Shown here: positions 8,982 to 17,330 of the stretch, piece by piece
Position numbering within the stretch: position 1 is the first letter of the stretch
Layout of the letters: every line of letters starts with the position of its first letter
Origin: an uncultured Acidaminococcus sp.
GTDB lineage: Bacteria > Bacillota > Negativicutes > Acidaminococcales > Acidaminococcaceae
NCBI GenBank assembly: GCA_900538365.1
Contig: UPXT01000019.1
Coordinates: 1 to 38,354 of the forward strand
Length of the DNA: 38,354 bases
Direction: 5' to 3'
Program-made: the position numbers and the translations under genes
Notes under the pieces: generated by a model
The model's input: the letters and a program-made list of their open reading frames with translations, nothing else
Database searches by the model: none
Told to the model about the DNA's origin: nothing

Positions 8982-9668
8982 CTATTCTTCCATATTTGAC
9001 AGATTCTTTATTTTCTTGACGGCCTGCAGCTGAAGGAGTCCATCAAGGATTTCATTGGCATTTTCATATTTACTGATTTTGGCATTGACAACAATCCGTA
9101 AGGTCTGTTCTTCTGGCCGGCTTGCCATATCAAGGACACGGGTCTTCACGTTATGACGTGAAAAATAGTCCATGACATCCATCATACTGTCCGGATTGCT
9201 CTCACAGACGATGGCGAGCTTTACTTTCACATTGCGTCCCGAAGGAAGGACCTTTCTTTCAATCCCCCGAATGGCCATCAGGGTAATGAGCGACACAATG
9301 GTGGCCACGACCCCTAGGCCCAACATACCGCAGCCAACAGTAAGCCCAATGGCAGAAACCATCCAGACACTGGCCGCAGTTGTAAGCCCCTTGACTGTAA
9401 GACCCTCATGCAGGATAGTGCCGGCACCTAAGAAACCGACACCGGTCACAACCTGGGAGGCAATCCGCGAAGGGTCGCGGTTCAGGGGATGACCGTCAAT
9501 GCCATAAATGGAAACAATCATCAAAAGGGCTGACCCCGTTGCCACCAGCACATGGGTCCTAAGGCCCGCCGGACGGTCTCCGGCGCTGCGCTCCAAGCCA
9601 ATGATCCCGCCGAGAAAAGCAGTCAGGAGCAGCCGGAGCACAAGATGCATGAACTGAGTGTCAAACAT
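8982..9668 (-). CDS. MgtC/SapB family membrane protein
   Basis: 228 aa. The N-terminal 140 residues form about four or five hydrophobic helices with the MgtC/SapB hallmarks GGIIGLERSAGDRPAGLRTH and the VTGVGFLGAGTI...GLTTAASVW segment. The C-terminal 80 residues are soluble and ACT-like (VKLAIVCESNPDSMMDV...). Members of this family are linked to magnesium limitation, acid resistance or intracellular survival, but biochemical function is not settled. The start has AAGGAGG 8 bases upstream. It lies 25 bases after proS and 8 bases before polC, so it is cotranscribed with housekeeping genes where most relatives have nothing between proS and polC. Confidence 0.88.
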   Translation of the reverse strand: MFDTQFMHLVLRLLLTAFLGGIIGLERSAGDRPAGLRTHVLVATGSALLMIVSIYGIDGHPLNRDPSRIASQVVTGVGFLGAGTILHEGLTVKGLTTAASVWMVSAIGLTVGCGMLGLGVVATIVSLITLMAIRGIERKVLPSGRNVKVKLAIVCESNPDSMMDVMDYFSRHNVKTRVLDMASRPEEQTLRIVVNAKISKYENANEILDGLLQLQAVKKIKNLSNMEE

Positions 9669-9693
9669 GGGTCAAACCTCCTTCACGATGAGC

Positions 9694-11409
9694 TTACAAC
9701 GTCTTGGAAAGGATATCCTTCAAAGCGGAAACGTAATCCCCTTCCAAGGGCAAATCGCACATTTCACCTGTATAGCGGATCTTGACTTCCATAGCGCCCC
9801 GCTTCAAGGTCTTGGGACCAACCACGACGCGGACCGGATAGCCAATAAGGTCAGCATCTTTGAATTTGACGCCGGCCCGTTCATCACGGTCATCAAGGAT
9901 GGCATCGATTCCCTGGGCATTGAGGGCCTTGTAGATTTCCTCTGCCTTGGCAAAGCTTGCTTCATCCTTTACGTTGACAGGCAAAACGATGACTTCATAA
10001 GGGGCGATGTTTTTGGGCATGATGGCCCCGTTTTCATCATGGTACTGTTCCATGACAGCTGCCAGAGTCCGGCCGACACCGATGCCATAGCAGCCCATGT
10101 AGAACGGCTTTTCCTTTCCTTCAGGATCAAGGAACGTGGCGTGGAGAGCTTCGGAATATTTGGTATAGAGCTTGAAGACCTGACCCACTTCAATGCCGCG
10201 GGCTTCTTTCAAATGCCCTTTGCAGTGTGGGCACTGGTCCCCTTCACGGGCCGTGCGGATGTCAAGGACCTTGGTATAGACAAAGTCACGGGAAGGCTCG
10301 GCGTCAACATAGTGGGTATCCACTTGGTTGGCACCACAGCAGACATTATGCATATTCATGACCGTGGCGTCAATGAGGATGGTGCACTTATTAAGGTCAA
10401 GACCAATAGGGCCCATAAAGCCCGGAACGGTCCCAGCTGCCCGGATTTGTTCTTCGGAAGCCATCATGACTTCATTGGCACCAACTGCATTGGTGACCTT
10501 GATTTCATTGACTTCATGGTCACCGCGGACAAAGCAAAGGATCAGGCCGCCCTTGTCGCTTGTAAGGGCAACGGCCTTGACGCTCTTTTCAATCGGTGCA
10601 TGGAGATACTCACAAACGGCTTCAATGGTATTGCAGCCCGGTGTTGCGACAGTATTAAGCTCACGCGGGGCTTCTTCTTGGGCCGGCAGGGCTTCACATT
10701 CCGCCTTTTCCACGTCAGCTGCATAATCACAAGTATCACAATATACAATGCCTGCTTCACCGCTATCCGCGATTCCCATGAATTCATGGGACCCATTGCC
10801 GCCAATCGCCCCCGGGTCTGCCTCAACCGGCCGGTAGATGAGTCCGCAGCGATCAAAGATGCGGGCGTAGGCATCATACATCTTCTGATAGGATACATCA
10901 AGACCCGCTTCATCCGCATCGAAGGTATAGGCATCCTTCATGATGAATTCACGGCTTCTCATGAGACCAAAACGAGGCCGCTTTTCATCACGGAACTTGC
11001 TCTGGATCTGATAAAGGCTCGTCGGCAGCTGACGATAGGAATGAAGCTCGTTCTTAACGAGGGTGGTAATCATTTCTTCATGAGTGGGTCCCAAGCAGAA
11101 TTCCCGGCCATGGCGATCCCGCACACGGAACATTTCTGCCCCATAGACATCCCAACGGCCGCTTTCCTTCCAGATTTCGGAAGGCTGTACGATTGGCATC
11201 ATGATTTCCTGTGAATCGATGGCGTCCATTTCCTCACGGATGATGCGCTCAATCTTTTTGATGCTTTTCCAAGCCAGCGGAAGGTAAGTGTAAAGACCAC
11301 CAGCAATTTTACGGATATAGCCAGCACGCAGCATCAATTTGTGGCTTTCAAGGACAGCCTCTGCCGGCACTTCACGAAGGGTCGGCGCATAGAGTTTTGA
11401 AACGAGCAT
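9694..11409 (-). CDS. proS: Prolyl-tRNA synthetase, bacterial type
   Basis: 571 aa, the usual size of the bacterial (prokaryote-type) enzyme with editing insertion. It charges tRNA-Pro with proline using ATP. Class II features include the N-terminal RKIAGGLYTYLPLAWK, motif 2 around SKFRDEKRPRFGLMRSREF, and motif 3 around GCYGIGVGRTLAA. The INS editing domain lies at about 230-390 (VKAVALTSDKGGLILCFVRGDHEVNE), which in the family clears mischarged alanyl-tRNA-Pro. The C-terminal anticodon-binding domain is present (VIVLPVNVKDEASFAKAEE). Its ATG overlaps the ispG TAA (TAATG), so the two are translationally coupled. A tRNA-Pro gene lies at the far end of this window. Confidence 0.97.
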   Translation of the reverse strand: MLVSKLYAPTLREVPAEAVLESHKLMLRAGYIRKIAGGLYTYLPLAWKSIKKIERIIREEMDAIDSQEIMMPIVQPSEIWKESGRWDVYGAEMFRVRDRHGREFCLGPTHEEMITTLVKNELHSYRQLPTSLYQIQSKFRDEKRPRFGLMRSREFIMKDAYTFDADEAGLDVSYQKMYDAYARIFDRCGLIYRPVEADPGAIGGNGSHEFMGIADSGEAGIVYCDTCDYAADVEKAECEALPAQEEAPRELNTVATPGCNTIEAVCEYLHAPIEKSVKAVALTSDKGGLILCFVRGDHEVNEIKVTNAVGANEVMMASEEQIRAAGTVPGFMGPIGLDLNKCTILIDATVMNMHNVCCGANQVDTHYVDAEPSRDFVYTKVLDIRTAREGDQCPHCKGHLKEARGIEVGQVFKLYTKYSEALHATFLDPEGKEKPFYMGCYGIGVGRTLAAVMEQYHDENGAIMPKNIAPYEVIVLPVNVKDEASFAKAEEIYKALNAQGIDAILDDRDERAGVKFKDADLIGYPVRVVVGPKTLKRGAMEVKIRYTGEMCDLPLEGDYVSALKDILSKTL

Positions 11410-12479
11410 TATGAGTTCTTCCTTTCCTCAATGATTTTATGGATTTCAACAAACAGCTGATCGACGAGTTCATCTTCAGGGACGCGGCGAAGGATTTCCC
11501 CTTTGCGGAACAAGAGGCCCTCTCCCTTGCCGCCGGCAATCCCCACATCGGCTTCCCGGGCTTCACCAGGGCCATTGACAGCGCATCCCATGACAGCAAT
11601 GGTCAAGGGATCACGGAGACCAGAGAGCCGTTTTTCCACTTCCAAGGCAAGCTTTTCCAAGGGGACACAGGTCCTGCCGCAAGTTGGGCAGGAAACAAGG
11701 GTCGGCCCATAGGTACGAAGGCCCAAGGACTTAAGGATTTCATACGCGGTTACGACTTCAGGACGGGGATCACCTGTAAGGGACACGCGGACCGTATCCC
11801 CAATGCCCTCAGCAAGAAGCGTTCCAATACCAACGGCCGATTTGACGATGCCCATATGATAAGTGCCCGCTTCCGTGATGCCCACGTGAAGGGGGTAGTC
11901 GCAGGCCGCCGCCATTTTTCGATAGGCCTCTACCGTAAGAGGCACATCATGGGCCTTCAAGGAAATAACGATATCATGAAAATCCATCTCCTCAAGGATA
12001 CGGATATGCCGCCAAGCCGCTTCTACCATGGCTTGGGCCGTAGGATGTCCGTAGGCTGTCAAAAGGTCCTTGGGAAGTGAGCCCGCATTGACACCGATGC
12101 GGATAGGAATGCCGCGTTCCTTGGCCTTTTTGACAACGGCCTCTACCCGCTCCCGTCCTCCAATATTACCCGGATTAAGACGCAGGGCTGAAACCCCGGC
12201 ATCAATAGCAGCAAGGGCTAAGCGGTAATCAAAATGGATATCGGCAATGACGGGAATAGGACTTTCTTTGGTAATGACGGAAAGCGCCTCCGCAGCCTCC
12301 ATGGTAGGGACCGCGCAGCGAATCACTTCACAGCCCAGTTCTTGAAGGTCACGGATCTGGGCAAGGGTGGCTGCCGCGTCTTCCGTCTTGGTATTGGTCA
12401 TGGACTGGACTGCAACGGGATGGCCGCTGCCAATGGTGACCGAACCGACCTGTACTTCCCTCGTTTTTCTTCTTTCCAT
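11409..12479 (-). CDS. ispG: 4-hydroxy-3-methylbut-2-enyl diphosphate synthase (flavodoxin/ferredoxin)
   Basis: 356 aa. It catalyses the sixth dedicated step of the methylerythritol phosphate pathway, a two-electron reductive ring opening of MEcPP to HMBPP on a [4Fe-4S] cluster. The TIM barrel begins VQVGSVTIGSGHPVAVQSMTNT. The three cluster cysteines fit SCPTCGRTC (about 262-269) and GCAVNGPGEA (about 300). Electrons come from ferredoxin or flavodoxin in this family; a ferredoxin gene lies about 4 kb upstream at 16362-16535. It sits between rseP and proS in the operon, and the TAATG overlap couples it to proS. Confidence 0.97.
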   Translation of the reverse strand: MERRKTREVQVGSVTIGSGHPVAVQSMTNTKTEDAAATLAQIRDLQELGCEVIRCAVPTMEAAEALSVITKESPIPVIADIHFDYRLALAAIDAGVSALRLNPGNIGGRERVEAVVKKAKERGIPIRIGVNAGSLPKDLLTAYGHPTAQAMVEAAWRHIRILEEMDFHDIVISLKAHDVPLTVEAYRKMAAACDYPLHVGITEAGTYHMGIVKSAVGIGTLLAEGIGDTVRVSLTGDPRPEVVTAYEILKSLGLRTYGPTLVSCPTCGRTCVPLEKLALEVEKRLSGLRDPLTIAVMGCAVNGPGEAREADVGIAGGKGEGLLFRKGEILRRVPEDELVDQLFVEIHKIIEERKNS

Positions 12480-12490
12480 ATTACATCTCC

Positions 12491-13507
12491 TTAACGCAGG
12501 ATATCACTGATTGTTGCATAAACCGTGAGACCCAGGATGAGAACGACACCGACAAGCTGAATCCGTTCCTTGGCCTTAGGCGGAAGGGGATGCCGGAGGA
12601 TGCCTTCAACAGCGAGGATGAGGAATTGGCCCCCATCAAGGGCTGGAATGGGAATGAGGTTCAAGATGCCAAGGTTCAGGCTCAAAAAGGCAATAAAAGT
12701 CAAGAAAGGAATCATACCTTCCTGGGCCACACTGCCTGCCATTTGCGCCACTCCAATCGGGCCTGCCACATTGGCTCCCGCCTTACCGGTAAGAATCTGA
12801 CGCAGGCCATTGACCATGCCCTTCATGATACGGCCTTCCGTCAATACGGCATAACGGGCACTTTCCGAAAAACCCAAGGGGCGAGTTTCCAAGGTAGGCA
12901 TGACCCCAATCAGATAGCGGCCTGCTTCCTTATCAAATTGAGGAATCAAAGTCTTTTCAAGAGTCTTCTCCCCGCGTTGGACAACAAGCGTGCTTTTCTT
13001 GCTGCCTGCTTTCTGGATAAGGGTGGATACATCCGTCCAGGCCGATAGTTTCGTACCATTGATGGAAACAATCCGGTCCCCCATCATCAGTCCGGCATCA
13101 CTGGCAGGCTGATGATCCATGACACGGCCCAAGACGGGTTCATTGACCGGGGTTTCTATCCCATGGAAGAAGAAAATCCCAAAAAAAAGCAGAAGCGGCA
13201 GGAGAAAGTTCATGGTGACACCGGCAAGGATGACCACCATACGGGCCCACAGGGGTTTTGTATGAAAGCCATTTTCCACGTTTTCCTCGCCAGGTTCCAT
13301 ACCGGCAATCCGGTTAAATCCACCGAGCGGCAGGGCGCGCAGTGTATAGACCGTTCCCTTTTCTTCGGTTTGATAAAGTTTGGGACCAAAGCCAATGGCA
13401 AATTCATCAACCTGCATCCCAACAAGTTTAGCCGCCGCAAAATGGCCTATTTCGTGCACTGTGATGAGCACGCCAAAGACAATCAGCGCAGCAAGGAGGG
13501 TCGTCAT
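12491..13507 (-). CDS. rseP: Site-2 intramembrane metalloprotease RseP
   Basis: 338 aa, normal for the RseP/RasP M50 family, which cleaves membrane-embedded substrates such as anti-sigma factors and signal-peptide remnants. The zinc site HEIGH is at residues 18-22 in the first membrane helix; the third ligand is in NLIPIPALDGG near residue 285. A PDZ domain lies between (about 115-190, PASDAGLMMGDRIVSINGTKL). Three to four membrane segments are visible. The ATG abuts the dxr stop with no gap, so translation is probably coupled. No anti-sigma factor target is seen in the window. Confidence 0.95.
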   Translation of the reverse strand: MTTLLAALIVFGVLITVHEIGHFAAAKLVGMQVDEFAIGFGPKLYQTEEKGTVYTLRALPLGGFNRIAGMEPGEENVENGFHTKPLWARMVVILAGVTMNFLLPLLLFFGIFFFHGIETPVNEPVLGRVMDHQPASDAGLMMGDRIVSINGTKLSAWTDVSTLIQKAGSKKSTLVVQRGEKTLEKTLIPQFDKEAGRYLIGVMPTLETRPLGFSESARYAVLTEGRIMKGMVNGLRQILTGKAGANVAGPIGVAQMAGSVAQEGMIPFLTFIAFLSLNLGILNLIPIPALDGGQFLILAVEGILRHPLPPKAKERIQLVGVVLILGLTVYATISDILR

Positions 13508-14668
13508 TTAGGCCTCCCCCATGGAAGTGAGAAGGACGCGGGCCACTTCCCGCGCTTTACGGTCTGCTTCCACGATTGTTTCGTAGGATAATTGAGAAAC
13601 TGGTTCCACTTTGCCAAGGACGGCCTCAATAAGATCGGCCATGGCAAGAAAAGGAATCTGTCCTTTGATAAAGGCATCGTCTGCCACTTCATTGGCTGCA
13701 TTAAAAACAGTCGGCATAATACCGCCTGCCCTACCAGCTTCAATGGCAAGGGGCAGGGCACGGAAGACCTCCCGGTCCGGTTCAAAGAAAGTCAAGGGCC
13801 CACAGGAAACAAGGTCCAAGGTTTCAAAGTGGACGGGCCAGCGATCTGGATAGCTGAGCGCATACTGGATAGGCAGCCGCATATCGGGCGCGCCAAGCTG
13901 GGCAATGACCGCGCCGTCTTGATATTCCACGAGAGAATGAACGATGCTTTGAGGATGGATGATGGGTACAATTTGATCATAGGAGGCATCAAAGAGCCAA
14001 TGGGCTTCAATGACCTCCAATCCCTTATTGGCAAGGGTTGATGAATCAAGCGTTACTTTTGTTCCCATGCTCCAAGTGGGATGGTTCATGCATTCCTTGA
14101 CGGTTACATGCCTTAATTCGTCCCGTTTCTTACCACGGAAAGGACCTCCCGAAGCCGTAAGCAGGATGCGTTTCAAGGCCTTGTGGTCATGCCCTTCCAG
14201 GGATTGGAAGATGGCGCTGTGTTCACTGTCAACTGGAGTCAGGCGCACGCCATTTTTTTTAACCGCGTTCATGACAAGACTTCCAGCTGCAACAAGGGTT
14301 TCCTTATTGGCAAGGGCGATATTCTTATGGGCTGCAATGGCTGCAAGGATTGGTTTCAAGCCTGCATAACCAACCATGGCTCCAAGGACAGTGTCCGCTT
14401 CTCCGACCGTCGCGCAGGCAAGGATGCCCTCTTCACCGGAAAGGATTTCCGTAGGTCCGTCATAGCGGGCCCGCAGTCTTGCGGCAGCCTTTTCATCGCT
14501 GAGTGCGGCTACTCGCGGCTGAAATTTGCGGATCTGCGCTTCCAAAAGCGCATCGTTGGTATGGGCAGCAAGGGCTGCAACCCTGAGCTTTTCAGGATTT
14601 GCCGCCACAACCTCAAGGGTCTGGGTCCCGATGGAACCGGTCGACCCTAAGATGGATAGACCTTTCAT
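13508..14668 (-). CDS. dxr: 1-deoxy-D-xylulose 5-phosphate reductoisomerase
   Basis: 386 aa. It converts DXP to MEP with NADPH and a divalent metal, the committed step of the MEP isoprenoid pathway. The NADPH-binding start is GSTGSIGTQTLEVV. The catalytic region includes ANKETLVAAG, VDSEHSAIFQSL and TASGGPFR, and the C-terminal domain carries PTVFNAANEVA. Length and motifs are standard. It lies 34 bases downstream of cdsA and directly abuts rseP. With ispG and uppS it links the operon to undecaprenyl lipid-carrier supply. Confidence 0.97.
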   Translation of the reverse strand: MKGLSILGSTGSIGTQTLEVVAANPEKLRVAALAAHTNDALLEAQIRKFQPRVAALSDEKAAARLRARYDGPTEILSGEEGILACATVGEADTVLGAMVGYAGLKPILAAIAAHKNIALANKETLVAAGSLVMNAVKKNGVRLTPVDSEHSAIFQSLEGHDHKALKRILLTASGGPFRGKKRDELRHVTVKECMNHPTWSMGTKVTLDSSTLANKGLEVIEAHWLFDASYDQIVPIIHPQSIVHSLVEYQDGAVIAQLGAPDMRLPIQYALSYPDRWPVHFETLDLVSCGPLTFFEPDREVFRALPLAIEAGRAGGIMPTVFNAANEVADDAFIKGQIPFLAMADLIEAVLGKVEPVSQLSYETIVEADRKAREVARVLLTSMGEA

Positions 14669-14702
14669 AGCGTCTCCTTATCGATAGATAGGAATCCTTC
14701 CA

Positions 14703-15503
14703 TCAAAAAAGAAAGAACTCCATAAAGTAATAAGCAATCGGAATGGAAAAAATCAAACTGTCACAGCGGTCAAGAACGCCGCCATGACCGGGAAAGAAGG
14801 TGCCTGAATCTTTGATCTTACAGCAGCGCTTCAAGATGGATTCCACAAGATCGCCCAAGGGGGCAAAGAAACCGACCAAGAGCGCAAGGATGAGGACATG
14901 GATGCTTGGATAACCAAGATAGGTGTGTCCCATGAGATAGATGACGACAAGGGTTCCCAAAAAGCCGCAAAGGGCGCCTTCCCGAGTCTTTTTGGGGCTG
15001 ACCGTCGGTGCCAGCGGTGTCTTTCCCCACAGCCTGCCGCCAAAATAGGCAAAGGTATCACTGGCCCAGGTTCCAAACATCACCGTCCATAGGAGCGCTT
15101 CCCCCAGGGAACGAAGAAAGATGAAATGGGCAAAAGGAAGCCCAATATAAAGCAGGGAAAGCGTGCTCAAGGCCGTTTTTTCAAGAAACTGGCCCTCACT
15201 ATGATGAAACAGGCCATCCAACATGATCAGAAGGGAAAAAAGGATGGTTATAGGCACAAGGAGTGCATGGGCCAGGGATTTATCCCAAAAAACAAGGGCA
15301 GCCGATGCTATAAGGAGCATAACGCCTAAAAAGGAAGCCTTTCCGTAAAGGTCATAGCCCGCCGCGTGAAGCATATCCCGATATTCCTTGAATGCCACAG
15401 CAGCAAGCAGCCAGGTCCCCAATGAAAAAGGCAGGCCTCCCAGTTTAATCAAAAGGAGAGCAATTGGAATGGCAATGAGTGCCGTACGGATTCGTTGTCC
15501 CAT
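14703..15503 (-). CDS. cdsA: Phosphatidate cytidylyltransferase
   Basis: 266 aa integral membrane enzyme forming CDP-diacylglycerol from CTP and phosphatidic acid, the entry to phospholipid head-group synthesis. About seven hydrophobic segments are seen. The C-terminal CDS signature is clear: GTWASDTFAYFGGRLWGK, then SPKKTREG, then APLGDLVESILKR and KDSGTFFPGHGGVLDRCDS. It starts 3 bases after the uppS stop and precedes dxr, the classic Bacillota order. Confidence 0.96.
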   Translation of the reverse strand: MGQRIRTALIAIPIALLLIKLGGLPFSLGTWLLAAVAFKEYRDMLHAAGYDLYGKASFLGVMLLIASAALVFWDKSLAHALLVPITILFSLLIMLDGLFHHSEGQFLEKTALSTLSLLYIGLPFAHFIFLRSLGEALLWTVMFGTWASDTFAYFGGRLWGKTPLAPTVSPKKTREGALCGFLGTLVVIYLMGHTYLGYPSIHVLILALLVGFFAPLGDLVESILKRCCKIKDSGTFFPGHGGVLDRCDSLIFSIPIAYYFMEFFLF

Positions 15504-15506
15504 GAG

Positions 15507-16295
15507 TTACGCCTTCTTTGTCAGGCCGCCGAAGCGGCGGTCTCGTTTTTGGTAGCTGAGGAGCGCTTCCTTGAATCGTTCCGGCGTAAAATCGGGCCAG
15601 CAGACATCCGTTGTCCACAGTTCCGAATAAGCAATCTGCCAGAGCAGGAAATTGCTCACCCTGAGGTCACCGCCCGTCCGGATCAAAAGATCCGGCGCAG
15701 GGATGCCCCGTGTATAGAGATGGTCCTCAAAAAGGGCCTTTGTTATGTCATCCGGCTGCAGCGTACCGGCCTTCACCTGCCGGGCAATTTCTGTTGCCGC
15801 GTGAAGGATTTCTGCCTGCCCGCCGTAATTGATTGCGATGGTTAAGAGAATTCCTTGATTGTCCTTTGTTTCCCGCTCGGCTTCTTCCATCTTTTTAAGG
15901 ACGAGGTCGGGCAGCTCCTTACGGGAGCCAATAAAACGCATACGGACTTGAAATTTCTTGAATTCTTCAAGCTCATTGGTGAGATATTCAACAAGGAGCT
16001 TCATGATGAAACTGACTTCCGTCACGGGACGCTTCCAATTTTCCGTGGAAAACGCATAGGCTGTGAGAGCTTCTATCCCGATGGAATCAGCATAGCGCAC
16101 AATTTCGCGCAACGCTTTGGCCCCATAGGTATGACCAAAGGTTCTCGGTTTTCCCTGCCGTTTGGCCCAGCGGCCATTGCCGTCCATGATCATGGCAACA
16201 TGGCGGGGAATCTTTTTAAGGTCCAGTTCCTCACGGGCAGGATGGGTCTGTGCCGAAGGAGCGGACGGTTCGGAGCGAAAAAGATGAGTTAACAT
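15507..16295 (-). CDS. uppS: Undecaprenyl diphosphate synthase (cis-prenyltransferase)
   Basis: 262 aa. It condenses eight isopentenyl diphosphates onto farnesyl diphosphate to give the C55 carrier for peptidoglycan and other wall polymers. The signature MIMDGNGRWAKRQGKPR is near residue 36, with the catalytic Asp in MDGNGR; FSTENWKRP and the C-terminal PDLLIRTGG and WTDVCWPDF follow. The first about 30 residues before the core are variable (SEPSAPSAQTHPAREEL). AGGGGA precedes the ATG. It starts 15 bases after the T-run of the ferredoxin terminator, so the operon probably depends on readthrough or a promoter I cannot define. Confidence 0.97.
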   Translation of the reverse strand: MLTHLFRSEPSAPSAQTHPAREELDLKKIPRHVAMIMDGNGRWAKRQGKPRTFGHTYGAKALREIVRYADSIGIEALTAYAFSTENWKRPVTEVSFIMKLLVEYLTNELEEFKKFQVRMRFIGSRKELPDLVLKKMEEAERETKDNQGILLTIAINYGGQAEILHAATEIARQVKAGTLQPDDITKALFEDHLYTRGIPAPDLLIRTGGDLRVSNFLLWQIAYSELWTTDVCWPDFTPERFKEALLSYQKRDRRFGGLTKKA

Positions 16296-16310
16296 AAGCG
16301 TTCCCCTATA

Positions 16311-16349
16311 AAAAAATTTGCGCAGCCTGCATCATTGCAAGCTGCGCAA
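16311..16349 (-). terminator. Terminator after the ferredoxin gene
   Basis: Minus-strand stem TTGCGCAGC/GCTGCGCAA with an inner TGCA/TGCA extension, loop ATGA, followed by ATTTTTTT. It separates pyrH-frr-orf82-fdx from uppS and may be only partly efficient, since uppS begins immediately after. Confidence 0.85.
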
Positions 16350-16361
16350 CGCGCCTCCTGC

Positions 16362-16535
16362 TTATTCAGCAGCGATAGCGCCAACCGGGCAAGCGCCGGT
16401 GCAAGCGTCGCAGTCGATGCAGCTAGCTCCATCAACCTTGTACTTGCCATTGTCTTCAGAGATAGCACCTACCGGGCAGGTACCAGCGCAGGAACCACAA
16501 CCGATGCATGCATCTTGATCAATCTTGTGTGCCAT
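16362..16535 (-). CDS. 2[4Fe-4S] ferredoxin
   Basis: 57 aa from the ATG at 16535. That start is chosen over an upstream ATG because GGGAGGTG sits 7-8 bases before it and MAHKI is the typical clostridial-ferredoxin start. Two complete cluster motifs are seen: C10, C13, C16, C20-P and C39, C42, C45, C49-P, each followed by VGAI. It is a low-potential soluble electron carrier in the cytoplasm. Its place between frr and uppS is unusual; IspG in the next operon uses such donors, so a supply role is possible but unproven. Its first 17 bases overlap the end of the preceding small ORF. Confidence 0.96.
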   Translation of the reverse strand: MAHKIDQDACIGCGSCAGTCPVGAISEDNGKYKVDGASCIDCDACTGACPVGAIAAE

Positions 16536-16767
16536 TATGTGTACACCTCCCTTCAAATTGACAACCAATAATCAATGTTACTTTATGGTCAAGCGCATTG
16601 ATCTGCTTCAACACGTAAGCAAAATCATCACGCCAGACTAGCGTGTCACGATGGAAGGCAGGTTCTGCCTTCACAAGGGTCACCGAAAGTCCCGCCGCTT
16701 TGGCCATCAGGAGGGCCTCAGCAAGGGGACGGGCAACTAGGTCAGGAATAATCATCTCGCATTCCAT
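16519..16767 (-). CDS. Small standalone PASTA-like protein
   Basis: 82 aa hypothetical protein. Its ATG overlaps the frr TAA (TAATG) and its 3' end overlaps the ferredoxin start by 17 bases, a layout that suggests a real coupled gene. Residues 5-35 (MIIPDLVARPLAEALLMAKA, then AGLSVTLV) resemble the PASTA pattern of a Pro-Asp start, a helix and a G-L-x-V strand, and VLKQINALDHKVTLIIG resembles its closing part. PASTA domains normally occur in series outside the membrane on Ser/Thr kinases and penicillin-binding proteins; here there is no signal peptide, membrane helix or kinase. The resemblance is by eye only. A second possible start is the Met at residue 5. Confidence 0.6.
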   Translation of the reverse strand: MECEMIIPDLVARPLAEALLMAKAAGLSVTLVKAEPAFHRDTLVWRDDFAYVLKQINALDHKVTLIIGCQFEGRCTHNGTQD

Positions 16768-17330
16768 TAGATGGACATGACTTCCTTTTCCTTTTTCGCA
16801 AGGATGTCATCAATCTGCTTCATATACTGGTCAGTCAGTTTTTGGGAAGCATCCGTAGCGTCCTTGGAATCATCTTCCGTGATTTCCTTATTTTTCAGCA
16901 GTTTCTTCACAGCATCATTGTATTCACGACGGATGTTGCGAACGGCAACACGGGCACTTTCACCTTTTTTATGAACAACCTTGACCAGTTCCTTACGTCT
17001 TTCTTCGGTTAAGATAGGCAGGCTCAGACGAATGACGGTCCCATCGTTATTTGGGTTCAGACCAAGGTCGCTCGTCATGATTGCCTTTTCGATTTCTTTC
17101 ATCAGGTTCTTGTCCCAAGGCTGGATTACAATCATGCGGGGCTCCGGAACAGAAACATTGGCAAGCTGGTTGACAGGGGTCGCCGTTCCATAATAATCCA
17201 CCTTGACTTGATCAAGCAGGGACGGTGTTGCTCTTCCCGTGCGGATGGCAGCAAGTTCCGTATGCAGTGCCTTAAGGGCGCTTGTCATCTTTCTTTCGCT
17301 GTCCGCTTTCAGTTCTTCAATCGTAGCCAT
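16767..17330 (-). CDS. frr: Ribosome recycling factor
   Basis: 187 aa, standard length. With EF-G it splits post-termination ribosomes. The three-helix-bundle pattern is visible, including LAAIRTGRATPSLLDQVKVDYYG, EPRMIVIQPWDK, RKELVKVVHKKGESARVAVRNIRRE and the C-terminal DDILAKKEKEVMSI. Its ATG overlaps the pyrH TGA (TGATG) with GGAGGA just upstream, and its own TAA overlaps the start of the next small ORF. pyrH-frr adjacency is nearly universal. Confidence 0.98.
   Translation of the reverse strand: MATIEELKADSERKMTSALKALHTELAAIRTGRATPSLLDQVKVDYYGTATPVNQLANVSVPEPRMIVIQPWDKNLMKEIEKAIMTSDLGLNPNNDGTVIRLSLPILTEERRKELVKVVHKKGESARVAVRNIRREYNDAVKKLLKNKEITEDDSKDATDASQKLTDQYMKQIDDILAKKEKEVMSI

Noticed and set aside
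9658..11214. 518-codon plus-strand open frame opposite proS
   Set aside because: Antisense shadow of a clear ProRS gene.
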